This document shows positions 12,425 through 21,079 of a stretch of 64,000 nucleotides of DNA, in pieces. The number at the start of each line of letters is the position of its first letter. Position 1 is the stretch's first letter. Below the pieces are notes generated by a model. It saw nothing but the letters and a program-made list of their open reading frames with translations, did not search any database and had not been told where the DNA came from. The position numbers and the translations under genes were made by a program. This stretch comes from Pseudarthrobacter sp. GA104 (lineage in GTDB: Bacteria > Actinomycetota > Actinomycetes > Actinomycetales > Micrococcaceae), in the NCBI RefSeq assembly GCF_009741265.1, contig NZ_WOWL01000001.1:4216001-4280000 (forward strand), in the 5' to 3' direction.

Positions 12425-13021
12425 GTGAGCAAGAAACCTGGATTGACAGTCCTCGCTGGCCCGACGGCTGTTGGCAAAGGCACCGTGTCCACCTACATCC
12501 GGGACAACTATCCCGAGGTCTGGCTGTCCGTATCCGCCACCACCCGCGCACCCCGCCCCGGAGAGCAGGACGGGGTCCACTACTTTTTCAAGTCCAAGGA
12601 AGAGTTCGAAAAACTCGTGGCTGACGGTGAACTCCTCGAATGGGCAGTGGTCCACGGCCAGAACACCTATGGGACCTTGAAGAGCACGGTGGACCAGGCC
12701 ATCGCCGAGGGCCGGTCCGTGCTCCTGGAAATCGACCTGCAGGGTGCCCGGCAGGTCAAGGCCGCTGTCCCGGACGCCCAGTTTGTGTTCCTGGCCCCGC
12801 CCAGCTGGGACGAAATGGTGCGCCGCCTGGTGGGCCGCGGCACGGAATCCCCCGAGGAACAGCAGCGACGCCTGGAAACCGCTAAACTGGAACTTGCTGC
12901 TGAACCGGAGTTCGACCATACCGTCATCAACGACGACGTTCGCCGGGCAGCGGACGAGCTTGTTTCACTCATGGGGCTGACCCCGCATCCGCACGGTTTG
13001 CCGGAACCGTCAACCCGCTAG
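12425..13021 (+). CDS. gmk: Guanylate kinase
   Basis: A 198-residue GMP kinase. P-loop GPTAVGKGT at about residues 10-18; GMP-binding segment SATTRAPRPGEQDGVHYFF and lid region RRLVGRGTES are present. It converts GMP to GDP. GTG start with AAAGGA 5 bases upstream. The 34-bp gap after mihF and the close spacing to rpoZ suggest a mihF-gmk-rpoZ-coaBC transcription unit. Confidence 0.97.
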   Translation: MSKKPGLTVLAGPTAVGKGTVSTYIRDNYPEVWLSVSATTRAPRPGEQDGVHYFFKSKEEFEKLVADGELLEWAVVHGQNTYGTLKSTVDQAIAEGRSVLLEIDLQGARQVKAAVPDAQFVFLAPPSWDEMVRRLVGRGTESPEEQQRRLETAKLELAAEPEFDHTVINDDVRRAADELVSLMGLTPHPHGLPEPSTR

Positions 13022-13036
13022 AACTTTGGAGAATTC

Positions 13037-13297
13037 GTGTCCACGAACCTTGAAGGCATCATCAACCCGCCGATCGACTCGCTGCTTAAAGCGGCGGATT
13101 CCAAGTACGGCCTGGTGATCTTCGGTGCCAAGCGTGCTCGTCAGATCAACGCCTACTACGCCCAGCTGCACGAGGGCCTTTTCGAATACGTCGGCCCGCT
13201 GGTTGACACCAAGCTGAACGAGAAGTCCCTCTCGATCGCCCTTCGCGAGATCAACGAAGGCAAGCTGGTCTCCACGCCGATCCAGCCGGCAGAGTAA
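13037..13297 (+). CDS. rpoZ: RNA polymerase omega subunit
   Basis: An 86-residue omega subunit that helps assemble beta-prime into RNA polymerase. The conserved core (PPIDSLLKAADSKYGLVIF, then AKRARQIN) is at residues 11-38. GTG start with GGAG six bases upstream. The length is typical of actinobacterial RpoZ. Confidence 0.95.
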   Translation: MSTNLEGIINPPIDSLLKAADSKYGLVIFGAKRARQINAYYAQLHEGLFEYVGPLVDTKLNEKSLSIALREINEGKLVSTPIQPAE

Positions 13298-13331
13298 AAC
13301 TGCCGCCTGACGTACTGGTGACGGAGGCCAC

Positions 13332-14573
13332 GTGCGCATAGTCCTCGGAGTCGGGGGAGGGATTGCCGCCTACAAGGTGGCGTCGCTCCTCCGGCTTTTT
13401 ACTGAAGCCGGGCACAACGTGACCGTGATTCCCACGGAGGCGTCCACACGTTTTGTGGGCAGCGCCACCTGGGAGGCGCTATCCGGGAATCCGGTCAGCA
13501 ACAGCGTCTTTGACGACGTCCACCAGGTCAACCACGTGCGTCTCGGCCACGAGGCAGACCTCGTGGTCGTCGCTCCGGCCACGGCGGACCTCCTGGCGAA
13601 GGCTGCAACCGGACAGGCCGGGGACCTCCTGACGAACACGCTGCTGATGGCTCACGGGCCGGTGCTGTTTGCCCCCGCCATGCACACCGAAATGTGGCAG
13701 CACGCGGCCACCCGCGCCAATGTCGAGACCCTCCGCGGGCGCGGGGCCGCGGTCCTGGAGCCGGCCACCGGGCGGCTCACGGGTGCAGATTCGGGCCCCG
13801 GCAGGCTTCCCGAGCCGGAAGCCATTTTCGCCGCCGCCATGGCCCTGGTGGAGGGCCGGCAGGACTTTCAGCTTCCGCTGGCCGGCCGCACAATCACCAT
13901 CAGCGCCGGTGGCACCCGCGAGCCCCTGGACCCGGTGCGGTTCCTGGGCAACAGGTCCTCGGGCAAGCAGGGTGTCGCCCTGGCCGTAGCCGCCCGGAAT
14001 GCAGGGGCAAACGTCCGGCTCCTCGCAGCGCACATGGAAGTTCCGCCGCCGGCTGGCGTCGAGGTTGTCCAAGTGGAGACCGCCCTGCAATTGCGGGAGG
14101 CGGCGCTGGCGGCGGCAGCTGATTCCGACGTCGTCATCATGTCCGCGGCAGTGGCGGACTTCCGCCCCGCGGAGGTCTCGGACACCAAGATCAAGAAACG
14201 TGATGACCGGACCGATCCCGTGATCACCTTGGTCCGCAACCCGGACATCCTGCTTGAACTGGTGGAACTGCGCAACAGTACCGTCCAAGTGGAGGGGCAC
14301 CAGCTCATTGTCGGCTTCGCGGCGGAGACCGGAGACAGCGACGGCGATGTCCTGGCCCACGCCGAAGCGAAGCTGCAACGCAAGGGCTGCGACCTGCTGG
14401 TGGTCAACCACGTGGGTACGGACAAAGTGTTTGGCCAGGACACCACTTCGGTTGTCATCCTTGCCCGCTCCGGGTCCGAACCACAGGAGGCGTCCGGAAC
14501 CAAGACCGAGGTGTCAGCGGCCATCATCAGCCGGATCGCCTTTGAACTGAATGCCGTTTCGCCCCGCGCCTGA
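13332..14573 (+). CDS. coaBC: Bifunctional phosphopantothenoylcysteine decarboxylase / phosphopantothenate-cysteine ligase
   Basis: A 413-residue fusion of two coenzyme A enzymes. The N-terminal flavin-dependent CoaC half has GGGIAAYK (residues 8-15), LVVVAPATADLLAK and the PAMHTEMW loop. The C-terminal CoaB half has DVVIMSAAVADFRP and the following KIKK lysines used for CTP/acyl chemistry. Together they turn 4'-phosphopantothenate and cysteine into 4'-phosphopantetheine. The GTG is preceded by GGAGG at 7 bases. Known earlier as dfp; the same neighbours occur in mycobacteria. Confidence 0.97.
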   Translation: MRIVLGVGGGIAAYKVASLLRLFTEAGHNVTVIPTEASTRFVGSATWEALSGNPVSNSVFDDVHQVNHVRLGHEADLVVVAPATADLLAKAATGQAGDLLTNTLLMAHGPVLFAPAMHTEMWQHAATRANVETLRGRGAAVLEPATGRLTGADSGPGRLPEPEAIFAAAMALVEGRQDFQLPLAGRTITISAGGTREPLDPVRFLGNRSSGKQGVALAVAARNAGANVRLLAAHMEVPPPAGVEVVQVETALQLREAALAAAADSDVVIMSAAVADFRPAEVSDTKIKKRDDRTDPVITLVRNPDILLELVELRNSTVQVEGHQLIVGFAAETGDSDGDVLAHAEAKLQRKGCDLLVVNHVGTDKVFGQDTTSVVILARSGSEPQEASGTKTEVSAAIISRIAFELNAVSPRA

Positions 14574-14647
14574 GTGTTTCAGGCCACGTTTGCTTAGCAC
14601 GGAGACATCTCCCGGCGTCTCCTGCGGGGCGGGCGTATTCCAACCAG

Positions 14648-14653
14648 TAAGGT
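14648..14653 (+). promoter_or_regulatory. Candidate -10 element placing metK transcription at its start codon
   Basis: TAAGGT is followed by six bases and then the metK GTG, the spacing seen in leaderless actinobacterial transcripts. The same bases (AAGG) could instead serve as a weak SD, so the site is ambiguous. A GGAGAC/GTCTCC hairpin lies a further 25-50 bases upstream. Confidence 0.35.
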
Positions 14654-14659
14654 AGTTAA

Positions 14660-15895
14660 GTGACTTTACCGCTGCACCTTCCCCACACTTCCGGGGCCAC
14701 GCCTCCCGCGCTTCGGCTCTTCACTTCCGAGTCGGTCACCGAGGGCCACCCGGACAAGATCTGCGACCAGATCAGTGACGCCATCCTGGACGCGCTGCTG
14801 GCCGCCGACCCCGAATCCCGGGTCGCGGTGGAGACAATGGCCACTACCGGCCTGGTCCACGTTGCAGGCGAAGTCACCACCGATGCCTACGTGGAGATTC
14901 CGCAGATCGTGCGCGAAACCATCCTGGGCATCGGCTACGACTCTTCAGCCAATGGATTCGACGGCGCCCGCTGCGGAGTGTCCGTATCCATCGGCCAGCA
15001 GTCCAACGACATCGCCGGGGGCGTGTTCAACTCCCTGGAGGCCCGTGAGGGGCGCCAGGAAGACGATTACGACCTTCAGGGCGCCGGCGACCAAGGGCTC
15101 ATGTTCGGGTACGCCAGCGATGAAACCCCCTCCTACATGCCCGTGCCCATCTGGCTGGCACACCGGTTGTCCGAGCGCCTCACCGAAGTGCGCAAGTCGG
15201 GCCAGTTGGCCTACCTGCGTCCGGACGGCAAGACCCAGGTGACGGTCGGATACGACAAAGACGTTCCGGTCTCGGTGGAAACGGTGGTTATCTCAAGCCA
15301 GCACGCCGAAGGTGCAAGTCTTGACCAGCTCCGCGCCGACCTCGCGTCGATCGTCATCGAACCGGTGCTCGCAGGTGCCAACCTGGACCTGTCCCGGGTG
15401 CGCAACATCCTCAACCCTGCCGGTGAGTTCGTGATTGGCGGGCCCGTGGGCGACGCCGGCCTCACCGGCCGCAAGATCATCGTGGACACGTACGGTGGCA
15501 TGGCCAGGCACGGCGGCGGGGCCTTCTCCGGCAAGGACCCGTCCAAGGTGGACCGCTCGGCTGCCTACGCCATGCGGTGGGTTGCCAAGAACGTGGTGGC
15601 GGCAGGACTCGCCAAGCGTGCGGAGATCCAGATTGCGTACGCCATTGGCCAGGCCCGTCCCGTAGGTACCTACGTGGAAACCTTCGGGACTGAAACCGTC
15701 GATCCGGCCCGGATCAGCGCCGCCATCGCGGAAATTTTCGACTTGCGCCCCCGTGCCATCATCGATGCACTGGACCTGAAGCGCCCCATCTATGCCAAGA
15801 CGGCAGCCCACGGCCACTTTGGCCGCGACGAGCCGGACTTTACCTGGGAGCGGCTGGACCGCGTTGATGACCTGAAGGCGTTCTTCAACGCCTAA
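14660..15895 (+). CDS. metK: S-adenosylmethionine synthetase
   Basis: A 411-residue enzyme making SAM from ATP and methionine. Signature segments: TEGHPDKICDQISDAILD near the N-terminus, GAGDQGLMFGYA (ATP-site hexapeptide type), and GGGAFSGKDPSKVDRSAAY (phosphate-binding loop). GTG start; the reading frame has no better alternative. The 86-bp gap after coaBC is too short for known SAM riboswitches and none is recognisable. Confidence 0.97.
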   Translation: MTLPLHLPHTSGATPPALRLFTSESVTEGHPDKICDQISDAILDALLAADPESRVAVETMATTGLVHVAGEVTTDAYVEIPQIVRETILGIGYDSSANGFDGARCGVSVSIGQQSNDIAGGVFNSLEAREGRQEDDYDLQGAGDQGLMFGYASDETPSYMPVPIWLAHRLSERLTEVRKSGQLAYLRPDGKTQVTVGYDKDVPVSVETVVISSQHAEGASLDQLRADLASIVIEPVLAGANLDLSRVRNILNPAGEFVIGGPVGDAGLTGRKIIVDTYGGMARHGGGAFSGKDPSKVDRSAAYAMRWVAKNVVAAGLAKRAEIQIAYAIGQARPVGTYVETFGTETVDPARISAAIAEIFDLRPRAIIDALDLKRPIYAKTAAHGHFGRDEPDFTWERLDRVDDLKAFFNA

Positions 15896-16059
15896 GCCCC
15901 GGTGGGTCGCCCTGAGCCTTTTTGCCTTGGGAATCATTGCCTTCGGCGGAATGTCACCGCCCTGTGGTTGGCTGGACATGTCCACACGGGAGCTGAACGG
16001 AGGTAACGGCCATCGCTGCTGACAGGACCCTCAAGCCATTCCTGGACATCCCGGACGCC

Positions 16060-18168
16060 GTGCAGCCTACCCTGCTGCAGGGGTTTCCTTCCGCGTCCCG
16101 GCCGCCCGGACCGCAGCTGTCAAAGAACATGCCCGTGGCCAGGGTCCTGGTGGAATCCTCCCTTCCGCACCTGGACCGGCTTTTCGACTACGGGGTTCCG
16201 GAGGCCCTCGACGAGTCCGCCAAGCCGGGAGTCCGGGTCAAAGTCAAGTTCAACGGCCAGGACCTCAACGGGTTCATCATGGAGCGGGTGGCAGAGTCCG
16301 ACGCCGGGCACACCCTGGTGCCGCTGGCGAAGGTTGTGTCCCCGGTGCCGGTGCTGACGCCCGCCGTCCGGGAGCTTGTTTCCTCCGTCGCCGCACGCTA
16401 CGCCGGGACGGTCAGCGATGTCCTCCGCGTCGCCGTCCCGCCCAGGGTGGCCAGGCTGGAAAAGGAGTTCGCGTCAGCGGAGCCGGAGGGGCCGGCAGTC
16501 CCGGACCAGGCAGAACCCCGCGAGGCCACGGCCCTGCAGGCCGGTCCCGCGCAGGACGCCCTGCCGAGTGCCTGGGCGGCCTACCATAACGGCCAGGCCT
16601 TCCTGCAGCACCTGGCCGGTGGCGGTTCGCCCAGGGCCGTGCTGAACCCGCTGCAGGGATTCGGTCCGGGTGGGTGGCCCCAGCTGCTGGCGGAGGCCGT
16701 GGCCGCCGCGTACGCATCAGGGCGCGGCGCCGTGGTGGTTGTGCCCGATTACCGCGACCTTGACCGCCTTGAAGAGGCGCTCCACTGCCTGCTGCCCGAA
16801 GACGCAGTTGCCCGGCTGACTGCCGACGACGGACCCACCCCGCGCTACCGGAGTTTCCTGCGGCTCCTGGCAGGGACTGCCCGGGTTGCCATCGGCACCA
16901 GGTCGGCAGCTTTTGCACCCGTCAAGGACCTGGGCCTGGTGGCCTGTTGGGACGACGGCGACGACCTCCACATCGAGCAGCGCGCCCCGTATGCGCACGC
17001 CCGCGAGGTGCTGCTCCTGCGGGCTGGGCAGGAGGATGCCGCGTGCCTCCTTGCAGGCCACTCCCGAAGCACGGAAGCCCAGCGGCTGGTAGAAGCGGGC
17101 TGGGCACGTGCGGTCGAAGCCGGCCGCCCTGACGTCCGGAGGACAGCTCCGCGCATCGTCAACACTGCTGACAGCTTCGAGCAGGAGCGGGATCCGCTGG
17201 CCAGGATCGCCCGCCTGCCCGGCGCCGCGTGGCGGGCCGCCAAGGAGGGGCTGGAGCGCGGACCGGTCCTGGTCCAGGTGGCCCGCGCCGGTTATGCGCC
17301 GTCACTGGCCTGTGAGATGTGCCGGGAGCCGGCGCGCTGCGGCAGCTGCCAGGGACCACTGGCCGTGGCAGGCGCCAGCGGCACGTCCGCCATGCCCCAA
17401 TGCCGCTGGTGCTCCACCCCGGCGCCGGACTGGCACTGCGTGCACTGCGGCGGCAGGCGCCTGCGCAAGGGTGCCACCGGAGTGATCAGGACAGCTGAGG
17501 AACTCGGCCGTGCCTTTCCCGGGAAGACCGTCGTTACTTCCTCGGGAGACCAGGTAAAGGCTGAGGTGGGTCCGGGCAAGGCGCTGGTGGTGGCCACGGT
17601 GGGTGCCGAACCGGTAGCGGACGGGGGATACGCGGCTGCACTGCTCCTGGACGGTGATTCACTCCTGCGCCGGGAGACGCTGCGCGCCGGCGAGGATACG
17701 GTGCGTCGGTGGTTCAATGCAGCCGCTCTGGTGCGTCCGGCGGCGGACGGCGGGCTGGTAGTGGTCACGGCCGCGGATACAGCTGCCGTGGGTGCACTGC
17801 TTCGCTGGGACCCCGCCGGTTATGCGGAACGGGAACTTTCCCTGCGCATGGAGCTGCAGCTTCCCCCCGCGGTCCGCCTCGCCTCCGTCACCGGGCCGCG
17901 CGCCGCCGTCGAACATTACACCGGTGCCGTGTCAGCGGAACTTGCCTCCAGCGGGATCACCTTACGGACCGCCGGGCCCGCACCCGTGGTGCTCAGCGGT
18001 CCGCCGTCGCCCCGCCGTTCAGCGGAGGATGTGCGCACCCTGCTCTTCTTCCCCTACGGACAGGCTGCGTCCGTCACCCGTGTCCTGCGGGTCACCAGGG
18101 CCGCGGCCGCTGCGAAACGCTCCAGCGAGCCTTTCCAGCTCCGGCTGGACGGCATCGACGTCCTCTAG
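16060..18168 (+). CDS. priA: Primosomal protein N' (PriA), actinobacterial form without helicase motifs
   Basis: A 702-residue PriA. The 3'-DNA-binding N-domain (MPVARVLVESSLPHLDRLFDY) and the zinc-binding cysteines (CEMCREPARCGSC, then CRWC and CVHCGGRR, residues ~425-470) are conserved. The Walker A site is replaced by GFGPGGWP and the DEEH box by WDDGDD, so ATPase activity should be lost, as described for actinobacterial PriA. It is expected to help restart stalled forks by protein contacts. The start is uncertain: GTG at 16060 is the first canonical codon, but the frame is open back to 15997, and a strong GGAGG at 15999-16003 sits eight bases before an in-frame ATC at 16012. Confidence 0.88.
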   Translation: MQPTLLQGFPSASRPPGPQLSKNMPVARVLVESSLPHLDRLFDYGVPEALDESAKPGVRVKVKFNGQDLNGFIMERVAESDAGHTLVPLAKVVSPVPVLTPAVRELVSSVAARYAGTVSDVLRVAVPPRVARLEKEFASAEPEGPAVPDQAEPREATALQAGPAQDALPSAWAAYHNGQAFLQHLAGGGSPRAVLNPLQGFGPGGWPQLLAEAVAAAYASGRGAVVVVPDYRDLDRLEEALHCLLPEDAVARLTADDGPTPRYRSFLRLLAGTARVAIGTRSAAFAPVKDLGLVACWDDGDDLHIEQRAPYAHAREVLLLRAGQEDAACLLAGHSRSTEAQRLVEAGWARAVEAGRPDVRRTAPRIVNTADSFEQERDPLARIARLPGAAWRAAKEGLERGPVLVQVARAGYAPSLACEMCREPARCGSCQGPLAVAGASGTSAMPQCRWCSTPAPDWHCVHCGGRRLRKGATGVIRTAEELGRAFPGKTVVTSSGDQVKAEVGPGKALVVATVGAEPVADGGYAAALLLDGDSLLRRETLRAGEDTVRRWFNAAALVRPAADGGLVVVTAADTAAVGALLRWDPAGYAERELSLRMELQLPPAVRLASVTGPRAAVEHYTGAVSAELASSGITLRTAGPAPVVLSGPPSPRRSAEDVRTLLFFPYGQAASVTRVLRVTRAAAAAKRSSEPFQLRLDGIDVL

Positions 18169-18177
18169 GGGCTTCCT

Positions 18178-19266
18178 CTAACGCCGGCCCCGGCGCCGGG
18201 CCATGATTTCGTGTGCCACATCCACCAGCTGGCGGGCCGACTCGTCCCAGGTGAACTCCCGTGCACGCGCAACGCAGCGCCGCGAAAGTTCCTCCCAGTG
18301 CCCGTTGTCCTGGAGCGTGCGCACGGCATCGGCAAACTGTTCCGGGGACTCCGGATCCACGTAGAGCGCGGCGTCCCCGCCGACCTCCCGGAAGATGGGG
18401 ATGTCGCTGGCAACAACAGGGGTGCCGAGCGCCATGGCCTCCACCAGGGGAAGCCCGTAGCCTTCAGCCCGGGACAGGCTGACCAGCGCCGCAGCAGAGC
18501 GCAGGAATTCGTGATACTGCTCGTCCGTGACGCCGTTGTGGAATACCACGTGCGCCCCTGGCGGAACCAGGCGTTCCAATTCGGCACGGCGTTGGGGCGT
18601 GATGCGGCTGAGCAGGTGGAGGGTGTACCCGGGCAGGCCCGCCATCCCCGCCACCATGGTTTCCACGTTCTTGTACGGCATGAAAGAGCCCATGTAGACG
18701 AGCGCGCGGTCTGCACCGGCGCCAGCGGGCCGCGGTCCGTGTTCCTGCTCCGGCTGGGGGGCATTGCTGATGATCCGCACCGGGCGGCGCGTCAGGCGGT
18801 ACTTTGCGATCAGCGCTTCCGTGGTTGCGCTGATGGTGGCCACAGTGTCGGCGCGGTTGAGGAGGAGCCGCTGCGGCCAGTATGCCTTGTGGTACAGCCG
18901 CCACAGCAGGCGCACGGGCGCGGGGAGGAAGCCGGGCGGGGCCGGGTGTTCGTAGTAGATAAGGTCGTGGAGGGTCAGGACCAGGCCGTACTTGCGGCCC
19001 CATGTTCCCATCGTCTGCATGGGGCACACCACCACGTCGGCGCCCAGCTTGTTGATGGTCCGCGCCACAAACAGTTCCCTGGGCGACAGCGGGCTGCCGA
19101 TCAGGGTGTACGGAACGTCCGGGAGCAGGGCGAGTTGCCGGACGTCGGAGACCAGCATGGAGACGTCGGCGATTTTAGCCGTGGCGGCAATCAGGCTGGC
19201 GCCGTAGCGGCTGATGCCGTCGTGGTGGTCTGTCCGGGTAAACCGTGCGTCAATGACAATCTTCAC
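18178..19266 (-). CDS. Glycosyltransferase family 1/4 (GT-B fold)
   Basis: A 362-residue GT-B enzyme. The N-domain starts IVIDARFTRTDHHDGISRYGASL, typical of GT4. The C-domain has the sugar-nucleotide site (VYMGSFMPYKNVETMV) and the conserved ExxGLPLVEAMALGTPVVASDIP block at ~residues 275-298. No signal peptide or membrane helix is present; it likely acts on the cytoplasmic face. Donor and acceptor cannot be inferred. It is the last gene of the minus-strand run and overlaps the hydrolase gene by four bases, so a coupled function is likely. It ends 9 bp from the priA stop (convergent). Confidence 0.88.
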   Translation of the reverse strand: MKIVIDARFTRTDHHDGISRYGASLIAATAKIADVSMLVSDVRQLALLPDVPYTLIGSPLSPRELFVARTINKLGADVVVCPMQTMGTWGRKYGLVLTLHDLIYYEHPAPPGFLPAPVRLLWRLYHKAYWPQRLLLNRADTVATISATTEALIAKYRLTRRPVRIISNAPQPEQEHGPRPAGAGADRALVYMGSFMPYKNVETMVAGMAGLPGYTLHLLSRITPQRRAELERLVPPGAHVVFHNGVTDEQYHEFLRSAAALVSLSRAEGYGLPLVEAMALGTPVVASDIPIFREVGGDAALYVDPESPEQFADAVRTLQDNGHWEELSRRCVARAREFTWDESARQLVDVAHEIMARRRGRR

Positions 19267-20189
19267 GCGGGATGGTCCTTAAGGAAGCTGCGGATGAAAG
19301 TGGCTGCCGGTTCAGGTGTTTCGTAGTGGATCAGATGCCCGACGCCGGGAATCACCTGGAGCTCTCCATCCGGCAGCAGCGCAGCCAGGCGGTGTTGGTC
19401 GGCCAGGACGGCGATCTCGTCCTTTTCCCCCGCGATCAGCAGGACTGGCAGGGTCAGCCGGCCGGCTACTTCCGCCACATGGCTGCTGACTGATGCCGTA
19501 AACGATTCAAGGAGGCTCTCCCGGCTGGCGAAAGCGCTGAAGTAGGCGTGGTGCTGGCCGTGGATGAACCGGCGGAGGTCTTTATCGCCCGTCTTGGCCA
19601 TGGTTTCACTCATGACCCGGACAATCAGCGGATTCCGCAGCAGGGCCAGTCCCACCGTCCGGGGGAGCCGGGCTGAAAGGCGGTAGTACAGGATCGCCAG
19701 CCTGGTCATCACACCCTTTGGCCCTTCCAGTGCCGGTGCCGCAATGGGGTTGATGAGGATGAGCGGATCCACGGTGCCGGGACGATCGGCCACGAAGTGC
19801 GCCGCAATGATGGAGCCGAACGAGTGTCCCAGCAGGACCGTGTCCGGGCCGAGGCCCAGGGCTGCCATGAATTGCGTGATGAACAGGCCGTAGCGCTCCA
19901 CGGAATGCTCGCCCGACCGGAATGCCGCGGACTCACCAAATGCGGGCAGGTCCGGCATGATGATCCGCATCTCGGGAAGCTGGTCTGCCACCCTCAGCAG
20001 TCCGTGGTGGTCTCCGCGGAAGCCATGGATGACCAGGATGGTGCGTGTTTCGGGGCTGGCCACCAGCGGTTCGTAGGTCCAATAGGCAACCTTGCCGCCG
20101 TCGAGCTCCAGGGTGGAGGCGGACGTGCGTGCGGCCAGGTCGGCGCTGAAGTAGGCGGGCGCGGCGGATCCGGGCTGTGCTGTAGTCAT
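19263..20189 (-). CDS. Alpha/beta hydrolase
   Basis: A 308-residue alpha/beta hydrolase. Oxyanion region VIHGFRGDHHG, nucleophile Ser in GHSFGS, acid Asp in AGEKDEI and His in GVGHLIHYE form a complete triad. The long cap insertion (ILYYRLSARLPRTVGLALLRNP) is hydrophobic, which suits a lipid-like or amphipathic substrate. It has no signal peptide. It lies 10 bp after the aldo/keto reductase and overlaps the glycosyltransferase, suggesting glycolipid or lipid-linked glycan metabolism, but this is only context. Confidence 0.88.
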   Translation of the reverse strand: MTTAQPGSAAPAYFSADLAARTSASTLELDGGKVAYWTYEPLVASPETRTILVIHGFRGDHHGLLRVADQLPEMRIIMPDLPAFGESAAFRSGEHSVERYGLFITQFMAALGLGPDTVLLGHSFGSIIAAHFVADRPGTVDPLILINPIAAPALEGPKGVMTRLAILYYRLSARLPRTVGLALLRNPLIVRVMSETMAKTGDKDLRRFIHGQHHAYFSAFASRESLLESFTASVSSHVAEVAGRLTLPVLLIAGEKDEIAVLADQHRLAALLPDGELQVIPGVGHLIHYETPEPAATFIRSFLKDHPA

Positions 20190-20199
20190 GTGTCCTGCC

Positions 20200-21069
20200 T
20201 CAGTTAACGGTGTCCGGGTGGGACCCGGTGCGGTAACCCCGGTCCAGCCCGGCCAGCGCCGTCATGTCCCGGGCGGAGAGCTCGAAGTCGAAGATGTCCA
20301 TGTTTTCCCGGATCCGCACCTCCGAGCTCGCCTTGGGGATGGCAATATTTCCCAGCTGGATATGCCAGCGGAGGATCACCTGGGCGGGGGTTTTGCCGTG
20401 TTCGGAGGCGCAGGCGCGGACAACGGGGTCGGCGAGGACCTGGCCCCGCCCCAGGGGGCTCCACGCTTCGGTCCGGATACCCAGTCCATCATGCTGTGTC
20501 CGGAGTTCTGCCTGCTGCAGCCACGGATGCAGTTCTATCTGGTTGACGGCGGGGACCACTTCCGCGGTCTGCAGCAGCCGGTCAAGGTGGGCGGGCTGGA
20601 AATTGCTGACGCCGATGGCACGGACTTTTCCTTCCCGGTACAGGGTTTCCAGTGCACGGTACGTGTCCGGAAATAGGCCGCGGGCGGCGCAAGGCCAGTG
20701 GATGAGGTACATGTCAACGTAGTCAAGGCCGAGATTGACCATGGACTCATCAAAGGCACGCAGCGTGGCGTCATAGCCGTGGTCGCTGTTCCACACCTTC
20801 GTGGTGACGAAAATGTCTTCCCGGGACAGCGCCGGGAACAGCTCGCCCGAGCCGCCGCTGCCCGCGTCACCGCCCAGTTGGGAACTGATGCCCCGAGCCA
20901 CACCGGTTTCGTTGCCGTACATCGCCGCCGTGTCGAAGTGGCGGTATCCGGCTGCGAGCGCAGTGGCGACGAGGCCTTCCGCGTCGGCGGCCGGGACCTT
21001 GTAGAGCCCGTATCCGAGTTGGTGGATCAGCACGCCGTTGTTCAGGCTGAGCCGCGGTGAAGTTCTCAT
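20200..21069 (-). CDS. Aldo/keto reductase
   Basis: A 289-residue NADPH-dependent reductase of the AKR5 type (2,5-diketo-D-gluconate reductase-like). Catalytic residues are visible: Asp in HFDTAAMYGNE, Tyr in the same motif, Lys in TTKVWNSDHG, and His in YLIHWPC. The cofactor loop (IPKASSEVRIRENMDIFDF) is present near the C-terminus. The start at 21069 (MRTSPRLSLN) fits family length; an in-frame start at 21108 would overlap the upstream regulator gene. Loop REDIFVTTKVW contains a Gly/Ser-rich insertion just before it. The gene lies 10 bp downstream of the SorC-type regulator and is probably in its operon. Confidence 0.9.
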   Translation of the reverse strand: MRTSPRLSLNNGVLIHQLGYGLYKVPAADAEGLVATALAAGYRHFDTAAMYGNETGVARGISSQLGGDAGSGGSGELFPALSREDIFVTTKVWNSDHGYDATLRAFDESMVNLGLDYVDMYLIHWPCAARGLFPDTYRALETLYREGKVRAIGVSNFQPAHLDRLLQTAEVVPAVNQIELHPWLQQAELRTQHDGLGIRTEAWSPLGRGQVLADPVVRACASEHGKTPAQVILRWHIQLGNIAIPKASSEVRIRENMDIFDFELSARDMTALAGLDRGYRTGSHPDTVN

Positions 21070-21079
21070 AGCCACGACT

